From positions 71,674-135,673 of the forward strand of contig PASN01000004.1 of NCBI GenBank assembly GCA_002711995.1: DNA of 64,000 nt, read 5' to 3'. Origin of the DNA: Halobacteriovoraceae bacterium (lineage in GTDB: Bacteria; Bdellovibrionota; Bacteriovoracia; Bacteriovoracales; Bacteriovoracaceae). Shown here one piece after another: positions 1 to 7,479 of the stretch. The number at the start of each line of letters is the position of its first letter. Positions within the stretch are counted from its first letter, which is position 1. Made by a program: the position numbers and the translations under genes. The notes beneath the pieces are model-generated. The model had not been told where the DNA came from. It saw nothing but the letters and a program-made list of their open reading frames with translations, and ran no database searches.

Positions 1-1025
1 TGTTTATGCCGGTTGGAACTCACGGCGCAATTAAGGCCCTTCAGCCTAATCAGTTAAAGGATATGGATATTCCAATTATCCTATCAAACACCTATCACCT
101 TCATTTAACTCCAGGATCAGACCTAGTTAAGAAGGCCGGTGGACTTCATAAATTTATGGGATGGGACAGACCAATCCTAACAGATAGTGGTGGGTTCCAA
201 GTATTCTCCCTGCAAGGGAACAGCATCACCGAAGAAGGATCAAAGTTCAAAGGACCTAAGGGTAAAGACATTCTACTAACTCCAGAGACCTCAATTCAGA
301 TTCAACAAAACCTTGGATCCGATATCATGATGGCCTTCGACGAGTGTATTCCATATCCGGCCGATAAAAAGTACGTAAAAAGAAGTATTGATAGAACCCA
401 CAGATGGCTGGATCGTTGTGTTAATTCTTGGGATAACCCAAAGCAAGCTCTCTTTGGAATCATCCAAGGCTCAACCTATGACGAATTTAGAGATGAGTGT
501 CTTGAGGAAGTTGTAAAAAGAGACCTCCCTGGGTACGCAATTGGCGGAGTGAGCGTAGGTGAAGGCCCTGAGCTTATGGAGAAGGCCGTAAAATATGTAG
601 CTCCAAAAATGCCGGAGAACAAACCTAGATACGTTATGGGTGTTGGAATGCCTGAAGATCTATTTATGATCTGGGAAAACGGTGTTGATATGAGTGATTG
701 CATCATACCTACAAAGTTTGCAAGAGGTGGAACTCTCTTCACAAACAGAGGCAAGATTAGAATCACTCATAAAAACTATAGAAGAGACTTCTTCCCAATC
801 GAGCCAAACCTTAAAGACTATGTGAACTCAAACTTCACACGCGCTTATATAAAACACCTTTTTGACTCCAACGAGATCTTGGGACAAATCCTTGCTACCG
901 CGCACAACATCGCCTTCTATAAATCGTTGGCAGACAGAGCGAGGGAGGCCATACTAGAAGATAGATTCTTAGATTTCAAAAAGGAGTTTCTAGATGGTTA
1001 TTCTCGCCAGGATGGTAAAAGGTAG
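1..1025 (+). CDS. tgt: Queuine tRNA-ribosyltransferase, 5' truncated by window edge
   Basis: Exchanges guanine 34 of GUN-anticodon tRNAs for a queuine precursor. Only the 5' end is missing: the first in-frame ATG (position 6) corresponds to the internal family motif VFMPVGT, and a Phe codon precedes it. Counting from that Met, the catalytic Asp lies in TDSGGFQVFSLQ (D60) and the nucleophile Asp in VDMSDCIIPT (D231). The C-terminal zinc site is abnormal. Where the family has CDCYTC followed by a distal His, this protein has L269, D271 and N274, and only H300 is kept. The surrounding blocks (FTRAYIKHL, NEILG) align without gaps, so this is substitution and not a misread frame. The 3' end overlaps the next gene. 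The family call is near certain; whether the enzyme is active without zinc is unknown. Confidence 0.95.
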   Translation, partial: FMPVGTHGAIKALQPNQLKDMDIPIILSNTYHLHLTPGSDLVKKAGGLHKFMGWDRPILTDSGGFQVFSLQGNSITEEGSKFKGPKGKDILLTPETSIQIQQNLGSDIMMAFDECIPYPADKKYVKRSIDRTHRWLDRCVNSWDNPKQALFGIIQGSTYDEFRDECLEEVVKRDLPGYAIGGVSVGEGPELMEKAVKYVAPKMPENKPRYVMGVGMPEDLFMIWENGVDMSDCIIPTKFARGGTLFTNRGKIRITHKNYRRDFFPIEPNLKDYVNSNFTRAYIKHLFDSNEILGQILATAHNIAFYKSLADRAREAILEDRFLDFKKEFLDGYSRQDGKR

Positions 1026-1788
1026 TTCCCTTTTAATTGGTTTATTTTTTCTCGCATCATGCGCAAATAAAGTTAGGGTTCACACCCCTGCTCCACTTTT
1101 TATGACCGCTGAGACCAAAGGCAAGTCCCTTGGTGGTGATTTCTTGTTCAGCATTTCTGGTGGAACCGAAGGTTCAATAGACCTTGATGACGATGACCTT
1201 GATGGGCCACTGGCCTTAAGAAACGATGTGGCCCCAGTTTACATGCACCTTGGAATAGGCATCGTTGAAAAAGTTGACTTCTACCTTAGAAGCTCTTCAG
1301 CTGAAAGTCCGGGCGCTTTGGGACTTAAATGGCAATTTCTTGGAAAGTCAAAGCAAGAGGCGCAAAAAGGCGACCATTCATTAGCGATGTTCCTAGGTGG
1401 CGGATCAAGCACTTCCTCTAGAAAGTCAGACGACATTTTTGACGGCGACAGCGACTCAGACTTTGAAGCTGAAGCTGACCAAAAGATAAGAGAAATTGGT
1501 GTAATCCACAGCTATAGAAGTGGCGAGGAAACTGTGACCTACTCCTCCCTAAGAATGGGAATGCATGAGCTAAATGTGGACATTACTAAAGACACTGGCT
1601 CCCCCTCATTGGCAGGTGAAGAATTTGATACTAAGACCACTTTTGTAAATGCTTCTGTGGGTGTCAAAAGATACTGGGGTAAAAAAACCGCTTCTTTGGA
1701 GCTATCCGCGCAAAACACAAAATGGTCTAACAATGAATCTACTACATTCGCATTTATAAGCGGCGCCTTTGGTTGGCATTGGGATTAA
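994..1788 (+). CDS. Predicted lipoprotein, tandem copy 1
   Basis: A 264-residue exported lipoprotein of unknown function. The N-terminus is a hydrophobic signal ending in the lipobox LASC, with Cys23 the lipidation site. The ATG at 994 is preferred because AAAAGGAG lies about 7 bases upstream, inside tgt; an internal Met at codon 7 is an alternative. It overlaps tgt by 32 bases, implying co-transcription. It is a paralogue of the next gene: both share a block around GLKWQFLGKSKQEAQK (copy 2: GVKWQMLGHPKKEARK) followed by a Gly-rich stretch. The alternating hydrophobic/polar C-terminal half suggests beta structure, perhaps an outer-membrane-associated barrel or sandwich. An acidic Asp-rich stretch lies near residues 60-70 and another near 150. 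Confidence 0.8.
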   Translation: MVILARMVKGSSLLIGLFFLASCANKVRVHTPAPLFMTAETKGKSLGGDFLFSISGGTEGSIDLDDDDLDGPLALRNDVAPVYMHLGIGIVEKVDFYLRSSSAESPGALGLKWQFLGKSKQEAQKGDHSLAMFLGGGSSTSSRKSDDIFDGDSDSDFEAEADQKIREIGVIHSYRSGEETVTYSSLRMGMHELNVDITKDTGSPSLAGEEFDTKTTFVNASVGVKRYWGKKTASLELSAQNTKWSNNESTTFAFISGAFGWHWD

Positions 1789-2540
1789 TTCGCCTCAGCC
1801 TACTTTTTATTTTTACCGGATGTGGCGGGGGGCTTCTAAGAACCGTCACTCCAACTACTAATATCTTAACCTCTGAGGTTCAGGGCGAGCTGTTAAAAAC
1901 ATATATAGCAGGAACCATCTCAGAGGGTGTCGACACCTCAACTCCAATCAACGAAGACACCACCGAGTTAAACTTTGAGTCTAGAAAAAGTTTTACTCAA
2001 ATCGCGGTTTCTGGACAAATGGGAGTATCAAGCAGGATTGATATTTTTACGAAGATTGGGACTCACGCTCCGATAATGTACGGAGTGAAATGGCAAATGC
2101 TGGGACATCCTAAAAAAGAAGCAAGAAAAGACTCCAACTCATTTTCAGTTTACATGTCCGGCGGAAGAAATCGATACCAATCCCAATGGGAATCAAATTT
2201 TCCATCAGAAGGTTTCTTTAAAGCTAACCGTATTCGAACCTTAATAGATTATGGTTTTTTATATGGATGTCGAGTTTTGGAAAACATACTCGTTTATTCG
2301 CGATATTCAATAATTATTGATGAGACCCATGGAAAGTTTGATTACGAGAAAAACGAAAACCTTGATCAAACCAGATTCGACTTGGAAGGAAAACATAGGT
2401 CTGTGGCATTAGGAGGCATGTGGCACAGTTCTAAAATAAATATCGGAGTCGAATACTCCCAACTTTCTACTGATTGGAAGAACGCTTCCAACACAGTATC
2501 AGACAGTCTCTTTCTCCTGCTTTCTAAAAATTTTTATTAG
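1773..2540 (+). CDS. Predicted lipoprotein, tandem copy 2
   Basis: A 255-residue lipoprotein paralogous to the preceding gene. The signal peptide ends in the lipobox FTGC (Cys17). The apparent start is TTG at 1773, 16 bases inside the upstream gene; another TTG two codons later is possible and no strong ribosome binding site is visible, so translation is probably coupled. The block GVKWQMLGHPKKEARK aligns with the upstream paralogue, as do flanking Ser/Gly-rich segments. The C-terminal half again has alternating beta-like periodicity, ending in an aromatic residue (KNFY), which would fit an outer-membrane beta protein. Function unknown. The pair most likely arose by tandem duplication followed by strong divergence. 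Confidence 0.75.
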   Translation: MALGLIRLSLLFIFTGCGGGLLRTVTPTTNILTSEVQGELLKTYIAGTISEGVDTSTPINEDTTELNFESRKSFTQIAVSGQMGVSSRIDIFTKIGTHAPIMYGVKWQMLGHPKKEARKDSNSFSVYMSGGRNRYQSQWESNFPSEGFFKANRIRTLIDYGFLYGCRVLENILVYSRYSIIIDETHGKFDYEKNENLDQTRFDLEGKHRSVALGGMWHSSKINIGVEYSQLSTDWKNASNTVSDSLFLLLSKNFY

Positions 2541-2595
2541 AGAATTTTGTTAAGAATTACCTTAATATTTTTTAAAAATGGGCGAATAATAATCT

Positions 2596-2856
2596 ATGAA
2601 AAAAGAAGCATGCGCCCTCTGCGAGCTTGTTCACAACACCCTAGCTCCTGCATACAGTAGTCAACAAGTCTTTGGGCCTGGAAAGTCGGCCGAGATTCAG
2701 CTGTGTAGAAAGCATGACAAAGAATTCTTTTTGAGTGGCCAGGATTCAATTATTAGAAATTACTGGAATAGAATTGACTTTGAAAATAAGAATCATAAGA
2801 AGATATTGAGAGTTTTTGAGGACATCTACGCTTCAAGAAATAGAAACGCTGGCTAA
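2596..2856 (+). CDS. Small CxxC/CxxH protein, unknown function
   Basis: An 86-residue soluble protein. Near the N-terminus it has CALC and about 30 residues later CRKH, an arrangement (C-x2-C ... C-x2-H) that could bind one zinc ion. No signal peptide or membrane segment is seen, and the rest is charged and helix-prone. I do not recognise the family. No clear Shine-Dalgarno sequence precedes the ATG. It converges on the minus-strand gene that follows and overlaps its end by 4 bases. The intact reading frame and conserved-looking Cys/His spacing are the main reasons to treat it as real. Confidence 0.6.
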   Translation: MKKEACALCELVHNTLAPAYSSQQVFGPGKSAEIQLCRKHDKEFFLSGQDSIIRNYWNRIDFENKNHKKILRVFEDIYASRNRNAG

Positions 2857-4157
2857 CGCCTTCCTTGAATAAGAGATCTAAAATAACTTTCTTTGGCGGG
2901 GTGATACTTGCCAGCATCTTCGGCAAGTTCAACGAGGTATTCTTTTTTACGGCCAAGCTTCACTGCCAACTCCAACATGATTTCATATACGTAAAAATCT
3001 CTTACACCTTTACTGGTGAGGTCAACGCCTTTTTGGAAAACCTTTGCAGGACTCTCACCCATTGGTACTAAGGCCCTATACAAAGGGACACTTAATGCCT
3101 CTTCGAGCTCTTGATCCTCGGCCATTTCTTCTATTAGATTGCTTACCAATTCAAACTCTTGAAGATCGCAAAGGTTTTGCATTGCCTGTTCGATGATATT
3201 ATTTTTATGGCTAGCGAACTTGATCGCTCTTACATTTGCAGTGACAGCATTTTCTTTAGAGGTCTTTGCAAGAATGGGTGAACTTAATACAAGCCCGGCG
3301 GCCAGATAGTTTCCGGCCCCCTCCTCTGTTAAGTCTTCAGGCCCAAGCTTTAAGGAGTATTCTAAGATGCTATCGAAGTTCTTTGATAGAATTGCAGATT
3401 TTATAAAGCGCTGAAGGAAGTTTATGGGCAAAACAAATTCATCTATCAAACTTTTTGCCTGCTCAAACGCTTCGGCATAGCGATCAAGCTCAGTAAGTCT
3501 TTCAAAAAGCTCTTTTCTTAGGAGATAGTTGAAAAGGCAACCAGCTTTAATTTCCAACAGAGTCTCCACTCCCTGTTGAACTTCTCCAGTCTTAATTTTA
3601 TGAAGACCTTTCAAAAACAGAACATCCGCCTCTTCAAGGCTGCCTTTATGCTCACAAAGATTAAAAAAGGCCTCGACTTTTTCATTGTCTTCGAGGAAGA
3701 GGTTTTCATATGCTTTATGTTTCGCCCTAAGAAACCCACCGTAGGATGCCTTTTCATCTAATACCTTTTTAATTTTAACATTGAGATCATTCGCAGTGTA
3801 AGGCTTGGTGATAAATCCATCCAGCTGATACTCATGTGTAAGGTAAGGTATAGTTTGAGTCTCCTCGTCGCAAACCAGGTAGCAAAGATCTTCAGACCTA
3901 TTAAAGTTTTGCTTACGAAACGCGGATAGAAGGCCTTCAGGATTTTTGTCTTTCAACTCTGAAGTGCACAATAAAACCTTAGGTTTTAGTGCCTCCATTT
4001 GTCTTATGGCCTCATCAAATGTGTCGAAACTATGGATTCTATCAGGAAGCACCCCCAACTCATTAAAAGTTTTTTTCCAGGAGGTGCGATCCAGTTTATT
4101 GTCAGTGACAAGGAAAATAGGTTTTTTAGACAAAAAGTCTTTAGCTGTTTTTTTCAT
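2853..4157 (-). CDS. Pseudo-receiver protein with helical repeat region
   Basis: A 434-residue cytoplasmic protein. Residues 1-130 resemble a response-regulator receiver: strand 1 ends in VTDNKLDR and the conserved Lys is in FITKPY. Where the phosphoacceptor Asp should stand at the end of strand 3 the sequence is VLLCTSEL, so phosphorylation is probably lost. The remainder, from about residue 150, is a series of short amphipathic helices (for example GLHKIKTGEVQQGVETLLEI) resembling TPR-type repeats. This layout suits a protein-protein interaction scaffold. A perfect 9-bp hairpin abuts the start codon and no Shine-Dalgarno sequence is visible. The partner is unknown, but several signalling genes lie upstream on the same strand. 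Confidence 0.7.
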   Translation of the reverse strand: MKKTAKDFLSKKPIFLVTDNKLDRTSWKKTFNELGVLPDRIHSFDTFDEAIRQMEALKPKVLLCTSELKDKNPEGLLSAFRKQNFNRSEDLCYLVCDEETQTIPYLTHEYQLDGFITKPYTANDLNVKIKKVLDEKASYGGFLRAKHKAYENLFLEDNEKVEAFFNLCEHKGSLEEADVLFLKGLHKIKTGEVQQGVETLLEIKAGCLFNYLLRKELFERLTELDRYAEAFEQAKSLIDEFVLPINFLQRFIKSAILSKNFDSILEYSLKLGPEDLTEEGAGNYLAAGLVLSSPILAKTSKENAVTANVRAIKFASHKNNIIEQAMQNLCDLQEFELVSNLIEEMAEDQELEEALSVPLYRALVPMGESPAKVFQKGVDLTSKGVRDFYVYEIMLELAVKLGRKKEYLVELAEDAGKYHPAKESYFRSLIQGRR

Positions 4158-4184
4158 ATAGTGCCGCTATGTATTCGGCACTAT
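4158..4184 (-). promoter_or_regulatory. Inverted repeat abutting a start codon
   Basis: A perfect 9-bp inverted repeat (ATAGTGCCG / CGGCACTAT) with a 9-base spacer ends directly beside the ATG at 4157. On the minus strand no T-run follows, so it is not a good intrinsic terminator for serC. It may be an operator or an mRNA hairpin controlling initiation. Function is inferred from position only. Confidence 0.4.
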
Positions 4185-4205
4185 AAATAAAAATCTTAAG
4201 AAAAC

Positions 4206-5321
4206 TTAACAGTTTTCAATGGCCTGTGAAATAATTTTGGTTAGCTTCTCCAGATTCTCATAACTTACGTTGTGAAATAATGAAATTCTGAACTGATTTT
4301 TTCCCAGTTTTCTGTAGCTGTCGATGTCATAAACCACTTTCTGCTCTCTCAAAGTGGCAAGGAGATCTTTAACTGGATACTTTTCATCCACGTTAACAGT
4401 GGCCACAGAAGTTGATCTAAACTTCTCATCAGCAATGTACGGTTCCAAGTAGTCTTTTGAGTTTGCCCAGTCGTAAATAAGCTTTGCCTTCTTATTGGCC
4501 ATCTCTATAACTTTGTCATAGCCAAGCTCATTCATCGTTTTAACCTGCTCGTTTAGAAAAAAGATCGTAGAGACTGATGGCGTGTTGTAAGTTTGATTTT
4601 TTCTAGAGTTGTCTATTGCAAGCTTCCAACTCATGATCTCTGGAATGTATCTGTCTGTTTGTGCAATTTTTTCAGCTCTTTTAATCGCTTTTGGCGACAT
4701 GATAGCAACCCAAAAACCACCTTCACTAGCGAAAATCTTTTGTGGAGAGAAAAAGAACACATCACAAAGATCAAGGTTCAAAGGAACTTGGCCTGCTCCA
4801 CTTGTGCCATCCACAGCTACAAGAACATCTTTATCTCTAACGTCTGGAAGCTCAGTGATGATTACACCAGTAGAGGTTTCGTTCAAAGTAGCGCAAATCG
4901 TGTCGTAACCTTCAACCTCTTTAGGATTCACACCATTTCCAATGCCAGCGTCTTCAAGCTTTGCTTCCACACCAGGAATTTTAGCATGAGACTTTTGCCA
5001 CTTGCTGGAAAACTCACCTGTTACATAATGAATAGAGGATTTCTCAACAAGTCCAAGTCCAATCATATCAAAAAGGAAGGTCGCTCCCCCATTTCCAAGA
5101 ACAACTTCATAACCTTCAGGAATATTGAAATATTTTGCAATGCCCTCTTGCATTTCTTTAACCAAGTTTTTAACCGCTGGCTTTCTATGAGAAGTTCCTA
5201 AAAGCTCAGTTCCAGTTTGAGCAAGGCGCTCCATATATTCTACAGGAATCAATGACGGTCCAACGCCAAATCTTGGGTCAGAAGGCATTAATTCTTTTGG
5301 GACTTTGTAGTTTTCAAACAT
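4206..5321 (-). CDS. serC: Phosphoserine aminotransferase
   Basis: PLP-dependent class V aminotransferase that makes 3-phosphoserine from 3-phosphohydroxypyruvate and glutamate in serine biosynthesis. The N-terminus FGVGPSLIP, the TSHRKPAV segment, VLGNGGATFLFD and VDGTSGAGQVPL are typical. The PLP lysine is in FFSPQKIFASEGG, roughly residue 200. The form resembles the roughly 370-residue variant found in actinobacteria and others more than the E. coli enzyme. I chose the second Met (5321) because GGAG lies 6 bases before it, whereas the first ATG (5333) has no ribosome binding site. It stands between signalling genes; none of its pathway partners are in the window. Confidence 0.9.
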   Translation of the reverse strand: MFENYKVPKELMPSDPRFGVGPSLIPVEYMERLAQTGTELLGTSHRKPAVKNLVKEMQEGIAKYFNIPEGYEVVLGNGGATFLFDMIGLGLVEKSSIHYVTGEFSSKWQKSHAKIPGVEAKLEDAGIGNGVNPKEVEGYDTICATLNETSTGVIITELPDVRDKDVLVAVDGTSGAGQVPLNLDLCDVFFFSPQKIFASEGGFWVAIMSPKAIKRAEKIAQTDRYIPEIMSWKLAIDNSRKNQTYNTPSVSTIFFLNEQVKTMNELGYDKVIEMANKKAKLIYDWANSKDYLEPYIADEKFRSTSVATVNVDEKYPVKDLLATLREQKVVYDIDSYRKLGKNQFRISLFHNVSYENLEKLTKIISQAIENC

Positions 5322-5445
5322 TTTCCACTCCATTGGTTGTTTTTGATAATTTAAAATTCGTTCATATTATAGATAAATATGGTGGGATATAAAACCAATA
5401 GTAGTTTTTTCTAAGACTTTTTAAACTGAAGGAAGAGTCGATTAA

Positions 5446-5886
5446 TCAGGTATCTCTATTTGAAAGAAGTTTTTGATACTCACTCAAAGGATCGTCGCTG
5501 CTTTTAGCGTCTGATTTGGACTCTTCCACGGCCCTTTTAGCGACTTCTAAAAGTCCAGTGACATCAGGCTTGGTTACAAAATCAAAAGCGCCGTATTTGC
5601 TGGCCTCAATCATATTTGACCTTGAGCCAAATCCAGTGAAGAACACAAAAGGAACGTCTTCTGACAGCATTCTAATTTTTTTAATGACATCCAGCCCTCT
5701 TACCCTGGGCATGCTAATATCACAGATAACCAAATCGACATCCTTATTCTGACGAAACTTTTTCAGACCTTCCTCTCCCCCATTTGCGGTATAAACCTCA
5801 AATCCTAAACTGGAAAAATGCTCATCCAGAAGTTCGAGTAAATCTTCTTCATCATCAATAAATAAAACTTTACACTTGTCGCTCAT
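5446..5886 (-). CDS. CheY-like response regulator
   Basis: A 146-residue single-domain receiver. The acidic pair is in LFIDDEED, the phosphoacceptor Asp in LVICDISMPRVRG, the conserved Thr/Ser position in FFTGFGS and the Lys in FVTKPD, so all canonical residues are present. A Ser/Lys-rich tail of about 20 residues follows. It lacks an output domain and must act by protein contact. It is the last gene of an apparent operon with the receiver/PilZ-like protein (9-base gap) and the HD-GYP regulator, so it may take part in the same c-di-GMP-linked circuit. No cognate kinase is visible in the window. Confidence 0.9.
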   Translation of the reverse strand: MSDKCKVLFIDDEEDLLELLDEHFSSLGFEVYTANGGEEGLKKFRQNKDVDLVICDISMPRVRGLDVIKKIRMLSEDVPFVFFTGFGSRSNMIEASKYGAFDFVTKPDVTGLLEVAKRAVEESKSDAKSSDDPLSEYQKLLSNRDT

Positions 5887-5895
5887 AAAATCCTC

Positions 5896-7479
5896 TTACA
5901 GTTTCGTAAGTTTGTTCTTCGATTTGGGTCTTTCATTTCTCTCTATGCTTGCTTGTTCAGGAGCACTAGCTTCTTTTTCATTTTCAATAACATCCAACTC
6001 ACTAGGAGGCCCCTCTGCGTTTTCAATTGTAAGAGACTCCATACTCCACTCATCAATGCCATTGTCCAATATATGATTCACGAGCTTTCTAAGGTTGTTG
6101 TATTCGTAACTTTCAAGTCCGCAGATGAGACCCATATAATGGTGTCCGTTAATGTTAGGGCTTAGGCTCTTTAAACTTGGAATAATTACCGCGTACATAT
6201 CAAAAGGCTCAGAGATTTTTACAACAGAGTAATATGGCAACTCTTCGGCCGTCATAAAGGTAATCTCATTCTCTGTTAAGCTGGTAACCTGTGCGTCTAG
6301 AGGAAAGTACGCCTTTAACCTCTGATCCTTGGAATCAAAAAGGTAAATGTCCTGCCCATCTCTTACGGCCTTAAGCCTTTCCACCATTCCATGACTTATT
6401 CTTGCATCAATGTCTTGTGTGGTTGCTATGAGGTTGCTTCGGCCGTATAGCTTTCTCAAGGCCTCTGTTGAGGAAGGATGGCCAAAAACCGCGACAATGC
6501 TTGGATTCAAAACATTTTCATAGCTCATCTGAATCAGCATTCGCTCAAGATCATTAAAGGACTGCTCATTCTCTATTTGGAAGAAGACCAGATCTGGTGA
6601 AATTTTCACCATTTCTCCATTCCCCTCTTCAAACTCCTCTATTAAATGAAAGTCAATATCTGGGTAGGTGTTGGACAGGTTCAAAAGAAGAAGAGCAAGC
6701 CCTTTCCTTCTACCGTATATTAAAACAGAACCTTTTCTTTCAATGAATGAATCTTGATTCATTCCTATCCAGGATGTGAAGGTGTCCTCAAACAAAGCGT
6801 CTTCATCGGTGTCCCAACCGCTGGCAAACTCAATCCTAAGAGAGGCAGAATAGAGAGTTTGGAACCTTGACCCCATATCGAATTCATCAACAAGAGAGAA
6901 CTTGGTTGCGGTAAAGTCATCAAAAAGATCCAACCGCATTTCGACTTCCTCATCAAGTGATTTAAAGTCCTTGTCCACCAAAAAAGAGTTTTGGGTAAAC
7001 TCGCTAACATAGCCAATTGAGCATGGTTTAAAAGGTAGTTTGAAGCCCTTCGCAAATGCGTACTCCAAGCAGGAATCCCCTTCCTCATAGGCAATGTAGA
7101 ACAAAGAGTTAAGCGCTTGAAGATCATCCCCCCCTTTGATAAAGGCGTAGTTGAGTCCAAGTCCAAACAATACCTCATTCTCTTTAATTTGCTTTTTGTT
7201 GTTAAAGATTGCTCCAACAGCAACAGAGGCCTTGGTTTTCCAGCGCTTAAAAATTGTGAGAGGCTGCATAAATTCAACAGGTCTTTCCACTTCACAGAAG
7301 TCAATAATAACAAGAGCGTCAAGCTCGTTTTCTAAAACCTCCAGACATTCCTGTCCTTTGCTAAGTTGGCGACAATCATATGTTGCAAACTTGTCATTCT
7401 TGCCTTCAAAATAATTACTAATGACAATAAAAACGTCTCTCTGCTCACCAATATAGAGGACGAGTCTAGACTTGCTCAT
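5896..7479 (-). CDS. Double receiver-like/PilZ-like signalling protein
   Basis: A 527-residue cytoplasmic protein with an apparent internal duplication. Residues 1-125 look like a degenerate receiver (ALVIIDFCEVERP at strand 3). Residues about 145-240 are beta-rich and PilZ-like (SIGYVSEFTQNSFLVD). Residues about 262-365 are a second receiver-like unit (SVLIYGRRKG, VFFQIENE). Residues about 380-480 are a second PilZ-like barrel (YFPLDAQVTSLTENEITF, ending MGLICGL). The usual PilZ c-di-GMP residues (RxxxR and D/NxSxxG) are not evident, so ligand binding is doubtful. A charged disordered tail closes the protein. It overlaps the upstream HD-GYP gene by 4 bases, indicating coupled translation. 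The domain assignment is inference from pattern only. Confidence 0.65.
   Translation of the reverse strand: MSKSRLVLYIGEQRDVFIVISNYFEGKNDKFATYDCRQLSKGQECLEVLENELDALVIIDFCEVERPVEFMQPLTIFKRWKTKASVAVGAIFNNKKQIKENEVLFGLGLNYAFIKGGDDLQALNSLFYIAYEEGDSCLEYAFAKGFKLPFKPCSIGYVSEFTQNSFLVDKDFKSLDEEVEMRLDLFDDFTATKFSLVDEFDMGSRFQTLYSASLRIEFASGWDTDEDALFEDTFTSWIGMNQDSFIERKGSVLIYGRRKGLALLLLNLSNTYPDIDFHLIEEFEEGNGEMVKISPDLVFFQIENEQSFNDLERMLIQMSYENVLNPSIVAVFGHPSSTEALRKLYGRSNLIATTQDIDARISHGMVERLKAVRDGQDIYLFDSKDQRLKAYFPLDAQVTSLTENEITFMTAEELPYYSVVKISEPFDMYAVIIPSLKSLSPNINGHHYMGLICGLESYEYNNLRKLVNHILDNGIDEWSMESLTIENAEGPPSELDVIENEKEASAPEQASIERNERPKSKNKLTKL

Noticed and set aside
4158-4184. Hairpin as the intrinsic terminator of serC
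   Set aside because: On the minus strand the stem is followed by ATGAAAAAAAC, with no T-run, and it touches the next start codon.
4593-5201. 202-codon open frame on the plus strand
   Set aside because: It is antisense to serC, whose protein is fully conserved; the translated product shows no motif and no ribosome binding site.
6765-7322. 185-codon frame on the minus strand
   Set aside because: It is a shifted-frame shadow within the receiver/PilZ-like gene, Leu/Ser-rich and without features.
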